Assembly: GCA_019232795.1 (NCBI GenBank)
Contig: JAFANH010000077.1
Coordinates: forward strand, 1 to 32,444
Length of the DNA stretch: 32,444 bases
DNA from: Burkholderiaceae bacterium
GTDB lineage: Bacteria; Pseudomonadota; Gammaproteobacteria; Burkholderiales; Burkholderiaceae_D
Reading direction: 5' to 3'
The notes below the pieces were generated by a model. The model saw nothing but the letters and a program-made list of their open reading frames with translations. It made no database searches and was not told where the DNA came from. This document shows, in pieces, positions 9,049-15,961 of this stretch (the first letter of the stretch is position 1; each line of letters starts with the position of its first letter). A program made the translations under genes and the position numbers.

Positions 9049-9142
9049 GGAGACGTGGCCGAGTGGTCGAAGGCACTTCCCTGCTAAGGAAGCATTTGGG
9101 CTTAAACCTGAATCCAGGGTTCGAATCCCTGCGTCTCCGCCA
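9049..9142 (+). tRNA. tRNA-Ser (anticodon GCT), CCA encoded
   Basis: The acceptor stem GGAGACG (9049-9055) pairs with CGTCTCC (9132-9138), followed by discriminator G and an encoded CCA (9140-9142). The anticodon arm is CTTCC-CTGCTAA-GGAAG with anticodon GCT at 9083-9085. The long variable arm and the T loop GGTTCGAATCC are those of a class II serine tRNA. It reads AGC and AGU codons. It has a promoter upstream and a terminator 8 bp downstream, so it is a monocistronic tRNA gene. Confidence 0.97.
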
Positions 9143-9149
9143 GAAATTC

Positions 9150-9178
9150 AACGCCCGCGCAAGCGGGCGTTATTCTTT
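9150..9178 (+). terminator. Rho-independent terminator after tRNA-Ser
   Basis: AACGCCCGC (9150-9158) and GCGGGCGTT (9163-9171) form a perfect 9-bp GC-rich stem with a GCAA tetraloop, followed by the T-rich ATTCTTTT. It begins 8 nt after the tRNA CCA. Confidence 0.88.
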
Positions 9179-9264
9179 TCGGCGCCTGTCAACTGTGCGG
9201 CCGGTCTTGATACCATGATGTTGTCGGCAGATCATTGCGCACCGCTCATCCCCATGTTCCATAT

Positions 9265-10317
9265 ATGACTTCGGCGACCACGTCTATCGGCACCACCGGA
9301 ACCATCCCGGGCGAAGCCGTCGAAGCCGCCGGGAAGCACGTCGGCGACATACTTCGCCACGCGATTGAATACGACGGCCGGCATGAGGCCGTGGTTGTCT
9401 ACGACACGCGTTGCGATTTGGCGGCCGTGTTGGCGTCGGCCTATCGCCATTGCCTGCCGAAAGCCAAATTCATAGACTTCGACGCTGTGGCGCCGCAACA
9501 GGTGCTCGATGTTTTCGCCGCATTGGCGCCCTCTGACCTGGTTGTTCTGATTCAATCGACGGCATTCCGCCTGGATGCCTACCGCCTGCGCGTCGAACTG
9601 TTCAAGCGCGGCCTCAAGGTGGTGGAGCATGTGCACTTGGCGCGCCTGCCTGGCGCGCAGGCTGGCCACTACATCGAGGCGCTGGCTTACGACCCAGCAT
9701 ACTTGCGCGGGACGGGGTGGGCGCTCAAACAAGCCATCGACGGCGCACAACAGGCGCGGCTGGACAGCGGCGGCGAACAGTTGATTTTCGCTTCGCCACT
9801 CGAAACGGCCAAGTTGAACATTGGCGATTACTCTGGAATGAATAACGTCGGCGGTCAATTCCCGATCGGCGAAGTGTTTACCGAGGCGCGTGATCTGGAA
9901 GCCGTGCATGGCGCCGTGCGCGTGTTCGCCTTTGGCGATACCGCATTTGCAGTCAATCGTCCTGAACATCCCATCGTCCTGACGGTAAGCAGGGGCAGGG
10001 TGGTCGAGGTTCGCGACTCGACCCCAGCTTTCGACCAGGTTTTGGACAAGATTCGCGCCGATGAAGGCGAAATCTGGCTGCGCGAACTCGGATTCGGCTT
10101 GAATCGAGCCTTTACGCGCGACCGCATGGTCAGCGACGTCGGGACCTACGAGCGCATGTGCGGCGTGCATCTGTCCTTGGGTGCCAAGCATGGCGTTTAC
10201 AGCAAGCCAGCTATCAAGCGTAAGGATGCTCGTTATCACATTGATATTTTTCCAGTCACGGAAGCCGTCTATCTAGACCAACAATGTGTGTATCGGAATG
10301 GCGCCTGGCAGGTTTGA
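9265..10317 (+). CDS. Putative M29-family-like metallopeptidase (aminopeptidase T/AmpS fold)
   Basis: From ATG 9265 the product is 350 residues, without signal peptide or membrane segment. A TTG at 9235 would add 10 residues; neither start has a good Shine-Dalgarno sequence. The C-terminal half resembles M29 aminopeptidases: GEVFTEA (Glu203), RELGFGLN (Glu274), MCGVHLSLG (His302) and YHIDIF (His325, Asp327). These occupy the order and roles of the M29 dinuclear-metal ligands, so it may be catalytic. The N-terminal half is less familiar. Related folds include 2,5-dihydroxypyridine dioxygenases, so the substrate is uncertain. It stands alone between the tRNA-Ser terminator and the flhDC regulatory block. 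Confidence 0.6.
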   Translation: MTSATTSIGTTGTIPGEAVEAAGKHVGDILRHAIEYDGRHEAVVVYDTRCDLAAVLASAYRHCLPKAKFIDFDAVAPQQVLDVFAALAPSDLVVLIQSTAFRLDAYRLRVELFKRGLKVVEHVHLARLPGAQAGHYIEALAYDPAYLRGTGWALKQAIDGAQQARLDSGGEQLIFASPLETAKLNIGDYSGMNNVGGQFPIGEVFTEARDLEAVHGAVRVFAFGDTAFAVNRPEHPIVLTVSRGRVVEVRDSTPAFDQVLDKIRADEGEIWLRELGFGLNRAFTRDRMVSDVGTYERMCGVHLSLGAKHGVYSKPAIKRKDARYHIDIFPVTEAVYLDQQCVYRNGAWQV

Positions 10318-10530
10318 TTGCTGAAAACTTGCTGTTTCTCCAATTTTTGAAAGCTCTTCTTGTGTTTGTGTTTGGCTGAATTTCTCAATAATGCGGCCGA
10401 ATATGGCGATTCAACGCCGAATAGGATGCCATTTTCATATCTATTTGCTCATTTTGATTGTAAAAATATTAATAAAATTGAGCTATTTGAAAATAAATCA
10501 AAAATTTTTAAATATTTTTCGATTTATTCC

Positions 10531-10557
10531 TAAAGTTTCCCGAAAGCCTGCCGTAAC
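10531..10557 (+). promoter_or_regulatory. Sigma-28-like promoter, copy 1 upstream of flhDC
   Basis: TAAAGTTT (10531-10538), an 11-bp spacer, then GCCGTAAC (10550-10557). The -35 is identical to the enterobacterial FliA consensus TAAAGTTT-N11-GCCGATAA; the -10 matches at GCCG and differs in the last half. It is preceded by an AT tract (10490-10525) resembling an UP element. Confidence 0.6.
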
Positions 10558-10581
10558 CGGATTTAGATAGGCAGTGGTGGG

Positions 10582-10611
10582 TTTTGAAAATTTTTAAAAA
10601 TATTTTCAAAA
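10582..10611. repeat. AT-rich inverted repeat between promoter copies 1 and 2
   Basis: TTTTGAAAAT (10582-10591) and ATTTTCAAAA (10602-10611) are perfect 10-bp inverted arms around an A/T-only spacer. It could bind IHF or H-NS-like proteins or act as an UP element for copy 2. It is too AT-rich to be a firm protein site. Confidence 0.4.
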
Positions 10612-10616
10612 GACCC

Positions 10617-10643
10617 TAAAGTTCTTGGCTGGCTTGTCGTAAC
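10617..10643 (+). promoter_or_regulatory. Sigma-28-like promoter, copy 2 upstream of flhDC
   Basis: TAAAGTTC (10617-10624), 11-bp spacer, GTCGTAAC (10636-10643). Similarity to copy 1 continues past the -10 (AACCAGACCTAGATA against AACCGGATTTAGATA), indicating that promoter units were duplicated as blocks. Copy 2 lies 86 bp after copy 1. Confidence 0.6.
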
Positions 10644-10687
10644 CAGACCTAGATACGGGTTCTTGTAAAAATATTTTTCGAAAACCC

Positions 10688-10714
10688 TAAAGTTTTACTA
10701 AAGCGTGTCGTAAT
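10688..10714 (+). promoter_or_regulatory. Sigma-28-like promoter, copy 3 upstream of flhDC
   Basis: TAAAGTTT (10688-10695), 11-bp spacer, GTCGTAAT (10707-10714). It lies 71 bp after copy 2 and again follows an AT tract ending in CGAAAACCC. The -10 is the same octamer seen in the motA promoter candidate at 13053-13060. Confidence 0.6.
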
Positions 10715-10924
10715 CAGTACATAAACGAAATCCGGTGAAGTTTTTCGTTGTGAAGTGGCAACAAAATCTTAAATTTTTTACGAACCGAAGCGAAATAAAT
10801 ACTTCATTCCAATATTGCTGCTGAGGTAGTTTTTGGTTGTTGCTGAAATAGCAAACCGCCTGAAAACCTAAGCTGCAAGCCACTTTCGGCGTGGTTCCTA
10901 TTTGCCGAGATTAACGCTGCCTGA

Positions 10925-10941
10925 CGTTTGTAAGACAAACG
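10925..10941. promoter_or_regulatory. Inverted repeat in the flhDC leader
   Basis: CGTTTGT-AAG-ACAAACG is a perfect 7-bp inverted repeat with a 3-nt centre, 135 bp upstream of flhD. It could be an operator for a dimeric repressor or a small RNA hairpin in the leader. No regulator is assigned. Confidence 0.35.
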
Positions 10942-11075
10942 CCTACAGGTGGCGCGTCTGCGTCTCTTACGCAAAATACAGAGTCGTTCTTATTCCCTGT
11001 CTGTGAATCGCCGTCCAGAATGCAATCACTGGCCGCACAAATTGTTGCCAGCATTCACCGGATGGGAGCTTTACC

Positions 11076-11393
11076 ATGAATACGAACGACATGATTGCAG
11101 AAATTCGTGACGCCAATTTGGGTTACCTGATGCTGGCTCAACAAATGATCCGCGCCGACAAGGCGACCGCGATCTTCCGCTTGGGCATCAGCAACGACAT
11201 CGCCGACATGATCGAAGGCATGAACAATGCTCAGATCCTGAAGCTTGCCGGCACCAACATGATGTTGGCCCGTTTCCGTTTCGACGACGGCACCATACTT
11301 GGCATGTTGACTAACTACAACAAGGATCGCAGCCTGGCGCACTCTCATGCCGCCATCCTGATGGCTGGTCAAGCGGTTGAAGAAATCGCCTAA
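11076..11393 (+). CDS. flhD: Flagellar transcriptional master regulator FlhD
   Basis: The 105-residue protein matches FlhD along its length: an N-terminal helix MIAEIRDANLGYLMLAQQ, IRADKATAIFRLGIS, then a helix-turn-helix-like C-terminal part. FlhD joins FlhC in the FlhD4C2 complex that activates class 2 flagellar promoters. It is slightly shorter than the enterobacterial protein (about 116-119), as usual for beta-proteobacteria. A GGGAG ribosome-binding site lies 8 bp before ATG 11076. flhC follows 40 bp later in the same operon. Three sigma-28-like promoters sit 360-545 bp upstream. Confidence 0.96.
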   Translation: MNTNDMIAEIRDANLGYLMLAQQMIRADKATAIFRLGISNDIADMIEGMNNAQILKLAGTNMMLARFRFDDGTILGMLTNYNKDRSLAHSHAAILMAGQAVEEIA

Positions 11394-11433
11394 GACCCGA
11401 TCAACGCAAATAAATTAGTCAAGAGGCGTCAAA

Positions 11434-11982
11434 ATGACCAAGAAGAGCGTAGTGACAGAAGCACAAGAAATCCAGCTGGCGATCGAGCTGATCAAACTCG
11501 GCGCACGTCTGCAACTGCTGGAATCCGAAACCTCGCTCTCGCGTGAACGGCTGCTGAAGCTGTACAAGGAACTCAAGGGCGTATCCCCGCCCAAGGGCAT
11601 GTTGCCGTTTTCCACCGATTGGTTCATTACCTGGCAGCCGAACATCCATTCGTCCTTGTTCATTGGCATTTACCGCTATTTGTGCGAGCACGCGCAGATC
11701 TCGGGTATTCAAGCCATCATCAAGGCCTATAAGCTGTATCTGGAGCAGGCCGAGCTTGACGGTAACGGCGAGCCGGTGTTGTCGCTGACGCGGGCCTGGA
11801 CGCTGGTGCGTTTTTTCGACAGCAATATGCTGGAAACCACTGCTTGCAGCGAATGCGAAGGGCATTTCGTCGTGCATCGCCTGGATTTGCACCACAACTA
11901 TACTTGCGGTCTTTGCCACATGCCTTCGCGCGCCGGCAAAACCAAAAAGGCCAAGAGCGAAGCCGCCGCCCTGGCAGCTTGA
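11434..11982 (+). CDS. flhC: Flagellar transcriptional master regulator FlhC
   Basis: A 182-residue FlhC with all four zinc-binding cysteines: Cys138 and Cys141 in ACSECEGHF, Cys158 and Cys161 in TCGLCHMP. The segment SPPKGMLPFSTDWF and the adjoining helical core are typical. FlhC provides much of the DNA contact in FlhD4C2. It is co-transcribed with flhD. After its stop, a 182-bp gap holds a small hairpin (CGCCGG 12061-12066 with CCGGCG 12075-12080) and two GTCCGAG direct repeats near 12085-12105, but no T-tract terminator. Confidence 0.96.
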   Translation: MTKKSVVTEAQEIQLAIELIKLGARLQLLESETSLSRERLLKLYKELKGVSPPKGMLPFSTDWFITWQPNIHSSLFIGIYRYLCEHAQISGIQAIIKAYKLYLEQAELDGNGEPVLSLTRAWTLVRFFDSNMLETTACSECEGHFVVHRLDLHHNYTCGLCHMPSRAGKTKKAKSEAAALAA

Positions 11983-12164
11983 TCGAATCTGTATTCGGCG
12001 CAGAGCTGCCATTCGCCAGCCGCGCCGGGTAGAATCACCGCATTAGAATAGTCCGCTGTCCGCCGGAAAAATGCCCGGCGCGCGAGTCCGAGCCGCGGTC
12101 CGAGTCATTTTGTGGTCGGTCGCGCAACGGAAGGGCGGGCACAAATAAAGCGGGAGGACTACGG

Positions 12165-12959
12165 GTGGTCAGAGAAGCATCGGGCGAACAACGCCGGCTA
12201 TCCCGCAAGCTGCGCTTACCCATCCTTCTGGCTCTTTGGGCGCAATGCCTGTCCTTATTTATCACCTTGACTGCGGCGGTCGTATTTCCGGCCGCAGCGG
12301 GCGTCGATTTGCCTGCTTGGGTTCTGGTCTTGTTGCAGGGAGTGGGGGCTGCTGTGATGTCGCGCCTATTCAAGCTTGCTCCTTGGTGGCTGCCCATGCA
12401 ACTGGCCTTTCCGTTGGCGTTGCTCCTGGCCTGGTCCCTGCAATTGCCTTCTACCGTATACCTGGCGGCCTTCCTGTTTTGTCTCTTGCTTTACTGGACC
12501 ACTTTCCGTACCCAGGTGCCGTTCTATCCGTCCGGCCCACTGGTCTGGTCCATGGTGGAAGAGTTGCTGCCCAGGGACCGGCCCTTGCGGGTGATCGACA
12601 TCGGCAGCGGTTTTGGCGGCATGGCTTTGCGTCTCGCCGAGCGCCGTCCCGACAGCACCGTCATCGGTATTGAAGTAGCGCCCTTGCCTTGGCTATGCAG
12701 TCGTTTGCGGGCCGCTTGCCGGCACAGCGGCGCACAATTTTGGCGCGGTGATTACCACGAGCTCGACTTCGGCGATTTCGACGTGGTTTTTGCCTACCTG
12801 TCGCCGGCGGCCATGCCTGCGCTATGGGAGAAGGTGCGCGCGGAAATGCGCTCCGGCAGCCTCTTGTTGAGCTACGAGTTTCCCATTCCTGAGGTGCAGT
12901 CGCAAATCGCCAACAGGTGCGGAAAGCGTGGCACTATTCTCTATGGATGGCATATATAA
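12165..12959 (+). CDS. Membrane-anchored class I SAM-dependent methyltransferase-like protein
   Basis: From GTG 12165, with a GGGAGG ribosome-binding site 7 bp upstream, the product is 264 residues. Residues about 18-112 form four hydrophobic segments (roughly 18-41, 50-66, 72-92, 96-112). The C-terminal half is a Rossmann methyltransferase: motif I VIDIGSGFGG (143-152), an acidic residue after beta-2 in VIGIEVAP (Glu170), GDYHELDFGDFDVVFAYLSP and GSLLLSYEF. It should be a cytosol-facing enzyme tethered to the inner membrane. The substrate is unknown. Its place between flhC and motA suggests a motility or envelope role, which is inference only. Confidence 0.7.
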   Translation: MVREASGEQRRLSRKLRLPILLALWAQCLSLFITLTAAVVFPAAAGVDLPAWVLVLLQGVGAAVMSRLFKLAPWWLPMQLAFPLALLLAWSLQLPSTVYLAAFLFCLLLYWTTFRTQVPFYPSGPLVWSMVEELLPRDRPLRVIDIGSGFGGMALRLAERRPDSTVIGIEVAPLPWLCSRLRAACRHSGAQFWRGDYHELDFGDFDVVFAYLSPAAMPALWEKVRAEMRSGSLLLSYEFPIPEVQSQIANRCGKRGTILYGWHI

Positions 12960-13033
12960 TTTCCGCCAAGGGGACGCAGGAATTGAGCTTTCTCGCCTCG
13001 AATTTCCCCGGGTGCGCTACTATTACACTTTCT

Positions 13034-13060
13034 TCAAGTTTGGGCGGCCGGTGTCGTAAT
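13034..13060 (+). promoter_or_regulatory. Sigma-28-like promoter of motAB
   Basis: TCAAGTTT (13034-13041), an 11-bp spacer, GTCGTAAT (13053-13060), 86 bp before the motA start. The -35 differs by one base from TAAAGTTT, and the -10 equals copy 3 upstream of flhDC. motA is a class 3 (FliA-dependent) gene in well-studied systems, so position and sequence agree. Confidence 0.65.
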
Positions 13061-13145
13061 CGTGATGACGTCACGCGATCTTTGCGATGCTGATATGAAT
13101 AATGAGAAGCCCGTGTAAGGCTTTTCCCAACGCTGGAGTGCACAC

Positions 13146-14006
13146 TTGTTAGTCCCCATTGGATACCTGATCGTTCTGTCTTCCGTTTTCGGCGGCTTCA
13201 TGATGGAAGGCGGTCAGCTCGCTGCATTGATGCAGCCTATCGAATTGCTGATGATTGGCGGCGCTGCCGCCGGCTCCTTCTTTGTTGGCAACAACGGCAA
13301 GGCCATCAAGGCGACGATGAAAGCCTTGCCGACCGTGCTCAAGGGGTCCAAATACACCAAGAATCTGTATATGGAACTGATGACCTTGCAATTCGAGATA
13401 TTGAGCAAGGTGCGCAAGGAAGGCTTGATGTCCATCGAAGGGGACATCGAAGCCCCTGAAGAGAGCGCGATCTTCGGCAAGTATCCCGGCGTTCTGGCAG
13501 ACCACCATGTTATCGAATTCATGACGGACTACCTGCGGTTGATGGTGTCCGGAAATATGGATGCCTTCCAGATTGAAAACCTGATGGATAACGAGATCGA
13601 GACCCATCACGTCGAAGGGGAGGTGCCGGTGCACTGTATCGCCAAGCTTGGTGACGCCATGCCCGCTTTCGGTATCGTCGCCGCGGTCATGGGCGTGGTG
13701 CATACCATGGCTTCGGTCGGCTTGCCACCCGCGGAACTGGGATTGCTGATCGCCGATGCGCTGGTTGGAACCTTCCTCGGTATTCTGCTTTCCTACGGCT
13801 TCATCGGCCCCTTGTCGACCCAGCTCGAACAGAAGCTGCATGAATCGTCGAAGATGTTCCAATGCGTGAAGGTGACTTTATTGGCCAGCTTGAACGGGTA
13901 TGCTCCGGCATTGGCAGTGGAATTCGGACGCAAAGTGCTGTTTTCGACCGAGCGTCCATCCTTCGCTGAACTGGAAGAGCATATCAAGCAGTCCAAGTCC
14001 AAATAA
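13146..14006 (+). CDS. motA: Flagellar motor stator protein MotA
   Basis: The 286-residue protein has four membrane segments. TTG 13146 is chosen because it yields the family N-terminus MLVPIGYLIVLSSVFGGFMMEGG and has GGAG upstream. The cytoplasmic loop carries the charged rotor-contact region (KVRKEGLMSIE onward). The two conserved prolines are in PAFGIVAAVMGVVHTM and YGFIGPLST. With MotB it forms the proton-conducting stator. It is probably transcribed from the sigma-28-like promoter at 13034-13060. Unusually, motB does not overlap it but starts 167 bp later. Confidence 0.96.
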   Translation: MLVPIGYLIVLSSVFGGFMMEGGQLAALMQPIELLMIGGAAAGSFFVGNNGKAIKATMKALPTVLKGSKYTKNLYMELMTLQFEILSKVRKEGLMSIEGDIEAPEESAIFGKYPGVLADHHVIEFMTDYLRLMVSGNMDAFQIENLMDNEIETHHVEGEVPVHCIAKLGDAMPAFGIVAAVMGVVHTMASVGLPPAELGLLIADALVGTFLGILLSYGFIGPLSTQLEQKLHESSKMFQCVKVTLLASLNGYAPALAVEFGRKVLFSTERPSFAELEEHIKQSKSK

Positions 14007-14121
14007 ACAACAAATTCGCCCCGGGAAAAGTCCGAAGAATTGGATCCGGGACGATAAGAGGCAGGACAAGTGACTACGCTCGCTAATCTCAGTTTACAAT
14101 TGCCGGAGATGGCTTGCGGAT

Positions 14122-14143
14122 CCGTTTGTGCATGCACGAACGG
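14122..14143 (+). promoter_or_regulatory. 22-bp palindrome in the motA-motB gap
   Basis: The sequence from CCGTTTGTGCA (14122) to TGCACGAACGG (ends 14143) is a continuous dyad with only one T/G non-complementary pair, which can still pair in RNA. It lies 30 bp upstream of the motB ATG. It could be an operator or fold into a hairpin near the motB translation start. Confidence 0.4.
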
Positions 14144-14173
14144 GCGGGGTCCAACTCATGGAATGCGCGCTAC

Positions 14174-15148
14174 ATGGCTGACGACTCACTTCGTCCAATA
14201 ATTGTCAAACGCATAAAAAAATCGGGCGGCGGCCATCATGGCGGCGCCTGGAAGATTGCGTACGCCGATTTCGTGACGGCCATGATGGCTTTCTTTCTCT
14301 TGATGTGGTTGCTTGGCTCGACCACCAAGGGCGACTTGCAGGGTATCGCCGATTTTTTCCAGACGCCTCTCAAGGTGGCGATGGCGGGCGGTTCGGGCAG
14401 CGGCGACAGTTCCAGCGTGATCAAAGGCGGCGGCCGCGATTTGACCCGTACCAACGGCCAGGTGCAAAGGTCGGATCAACCGAGTCAGCGCAAGACCTTC
14501 AATCTGAAGGCGGCGCAAGCCGAATTGGCCAAGGCCGAGCAGGCGCAGCTGCAGGCGCTGAAGATGCGCATCGAAGCTGCCATCGAAACCAATCCCATGC
14601 TCAAGCAGTTCAAGAACCAGCTGTTGATCGACATCACGTCGGATGGTTTGCGCATCCAGATCGTCGACGAGCAAAACCGTCCGATGTTTGCACTGGCGAA
14701 GGCTGAATTGCAGCCTTATACCAGGGAGATTTTGCTGGAAATCGGCCAGCTGCTGAATGGCATTCCGAATCGCATCAGCTTGTCCGGCCATACCGATGCC
14801 ACGCCTTATTCGAGCGGCGAGAAGGGCTACAGCAACTGGGAGCTGTCGGCCGATCGCGCCAATGCCTCGCGGCGCGTGCTGGTGGCGGGCGGCATGGATG
14901 AGACCAAGGTGCTGCGCGTGGTCGGTCTGTCGTCGGCGGTTCCCTTCAACAAGGATGACCCCTTCGATCCGATCAATCGGCGTATCAGCATCATCGTCAT
15001 GAACAAGAAGGCGGAAGAAGCCATCACCAAGGAGGCGGCGGCAGTCGATCCTGCCAGCCTGCAGGCGGCGACTGCACCCGCGACCGCTCCGGGAACGGCA
15101 GCGCCGTCCGCGGCGCCAGCGGCAACTCCGGCTGCCGGTGCGAAATAA
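14174..15148 (+). CDS. motB: Flagellar motor stator protein MotB
   Basis: ATG 14174 gives 324 residues beginning MADDSLRPIIVKRIKK, the family start; an upstream in-frame TTG adds an unrelated stretch. A single membrane helix follows AYADFVTAMMAFFLLMWLL, with the proton-carrying Asp32. Residues from about 190 form an OmpA-like peptidoglycan-binding domain (LSGHTDATPY, NWELSADRANA, INRRISIIVMNKK). The last 35 residues are Ala/Pro-rich. MotB anchors MotA to the cell wall. The unusual 167-bp motA-motB spacing contains a palindrome. Confidence 0.96.
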   Translation: MADDSLRPIIVKRIKKSGGGHHGGAWKIAYADFVTAMMAFFLLMWLLGSTTKGDLQGIADFFQTPLKVAMAGGSGSGDSSSVIKGGGRDLTRTNGQVQRSDQPSQRKTFNLKAAQAELAKAEQAQLQALKMRIEAAIETNPMLKQFKNQLLIDITSDGLRIQIVDEQNRPMFALAKAELQPYTREILLEIGQLLNGIPNRISLSGHTDATPYSSGEKGYSNWELSADRANASRRVLVAGGMDETKVLRVVGLSSAVPFNKDDPFDPINRRISIIVMNKKAEEAITKEAAAVDPASLQAATAPATAPGTAAPSAAPAATPAAGAK

Positions 15149-15193
15149 GGAATGCTGGTTTGAGAGTTTCGATGACGGTACAGGGTATTTTTC

Positions 15194-15742
15194 ATGACGA
15201 AAAATAATTTATTGGGTTCGCAGATCGAGCGTCTGCTATCCAGCTTGTCCGATCACGGCAATCAGCATTTGACGGAGGTGGAGACGGACCTGGTTCAGAC
15301 CACCTATCTGCTCAGCGAAGCGATTGAAAAGCTGGCCGCCAGTTTCATGGCAATCCATGAAGGTGTGGCGGCCCAGCAGGCTGCCATGGAATTGCTGTTG
15401 GCCGGCGGCTCGGCGACACCGGAACTGGCGTCCAGGCTCAAGGCCTTGCAAGGAGAGGTGGCGCAGCATGTCAATGCGGCCGTCACCGGTTTGCAATTCC
15501 AGGATATGACCAGCCAATTGATAGGCAGGACGGTCAGACGGATTGCCGGCTTGCGCGATTTGCTGTGCGAAGTGGGAACCAGCGGCGCCAATATGCTGCA
15601 GGAAAGCGAACAGGCCCCGATCATCGCGCTGCTGAACGAAATCAATAAAGCGCTCGACGAGCAAAGCAGCAAGCTGGAGAGCGTATTGTGGAAGGCGGTG
15701 AACCAGACGCATATGGAGAGCGGCGACATCGAATTATTTTAG
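15194..15742 (+). CDS. CheZ-like putative chemotaxis phosphatase (second, short form)
   Basis: The 182-residue, mostly helical protein is not a canonical CheZ, but it carries LQFQDMTSQLIGR at 100-112. This aligns with the CheZ active-site helix QDFQDLTGQVI, keeping the catalytic Asp (Asp104) and Gln (Gln108) at the correct four-residue spacing. It ends in GDIELF, an acidic-hydrophobic tail comparable in position to the CheY-binding peptide of CheZ (DLLESLGF). It lies between motB and cheY1, so CheY1 is the natural partner. A dephosphorylation role is inference; a scaffold or non-catalytic regulator is possible. Its stop codon opens a large palindrome. Confidence 0.7.
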   Translation: MTKNNLLGSQIERLLSSLSDHGNQHLTEVETDLVQTTYLLSEAIEKLAASFMAIHEGVAAQQAAMELLLAGGSATPELASRLKALQGEVAQHVNAAVTGLQFQDMTSQLIGRTVRRIAGLRDLLCEVGTSGANMLQESEQAPIIALLNEINKALDEQSSKLESVLWKAVNQTHMESGDIELF

Positions 15743-15820
15743 AAACCCCAACAAAATGAGCTTGGCGGTGTTGCCGGGGCGGCTGACCGCCTGGCCAATC
15801 TCATTTTGTTGAGGTTTCTA
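15740..15820 (+). repeat. Large palindrome 1 after the CheZ-like gene
   Basis: Arms 15740-15760 and 15800-15820 are 21-bp inverted repeats with a single mismatch. They begin at the stop codon of the CheZ-like gene (TAGAAACCCC...) and end GAGGTTTCTA. The 39-nt loop adds a TTGGC/GCCAA pairing (15762-15766 with 15794-15798). The RNA would form a very stable stem. No T-tract follows, so it is not a classic terminator. Confidence 0.7.
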
Positions 15821-15867
15821 GAACTCATATCAAAACGGGCTGGGCTGCCTCATTTTGATATGGCTTC
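15821..15867 (+). repeat. Palindrome 2 before cheY1
   Basis: CATATCAAAA (15826-15835) and TTTTGATATG (15853-15862) are perfect 10-bp arms. Extending to GAACTCATATC / GATATGGCTTC gives 13 of 15 matches. It starts the base after palindrome 1 ends and shares the word CTCATTTTG with it. The remaining 95 bp to cheY1 hold a GGGAG ribosome-binding site and nothing else recognised. Confidence 0.6.
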
Positions 15868-15961
15868 TTGAGGGAACGGGGAATACTCCGGCCTAGCCGC
15901 GCGAAGAGGGTTCGCACGGCGGTTTTGAGAACAACGAATTGGGAAATTAGCGGGAGCGAAG

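Larger units (their letters stand above)
10318..11075. other. 758-bp AT-rich non-coding block upstream of flhDC
   Basis: No convincing gene lies here; the one short leftward frame (10698-10883) has no recognisable product. From about 10440 to 10700 the DNA is strikingly AT-rich with A/T runs, unlike the GC-rich genes around it. It contains three sigma-28-like promoters (10531-10557, 10617-10643, 10688-10714), an AT-rich inverted repeat and a hairpin, all listed separately. The distal half, 10715-11075, would form a long flhDC leader of over 300 nt. I could not identify a convincing sigma-70 promoter close to flhD. Confidence 0.7.

Noticed and set aside
9049-10317. Integrated island at the tRNA-Ser 3' end
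   Set aside because: No integrase and no repeated copy of the tRNA 3' end nearby; a terminator immediately follows the tRNA.
10846-10853. AAATAGCA in the flhDC leader as a possible FlhDC autoregulatory site
   Set aside because: One mismatch to the half-site core and no partner half-site; it lies in a small TTGCT/AGCAA dyad instead.
10698-10883. Short leftward frame of 61 codons in the AT-rich block
   Set aside because: No ribosome-binding site, no recognisable motif, and it overlaps a promoter element.
12085-12108. Direct repeats GTCCGAG between flhC and the methyltransferase gene as a repeat array
   Set aside because: Only two copies of 7 bp around a CCGCGG centre; too short to call an array or operator.
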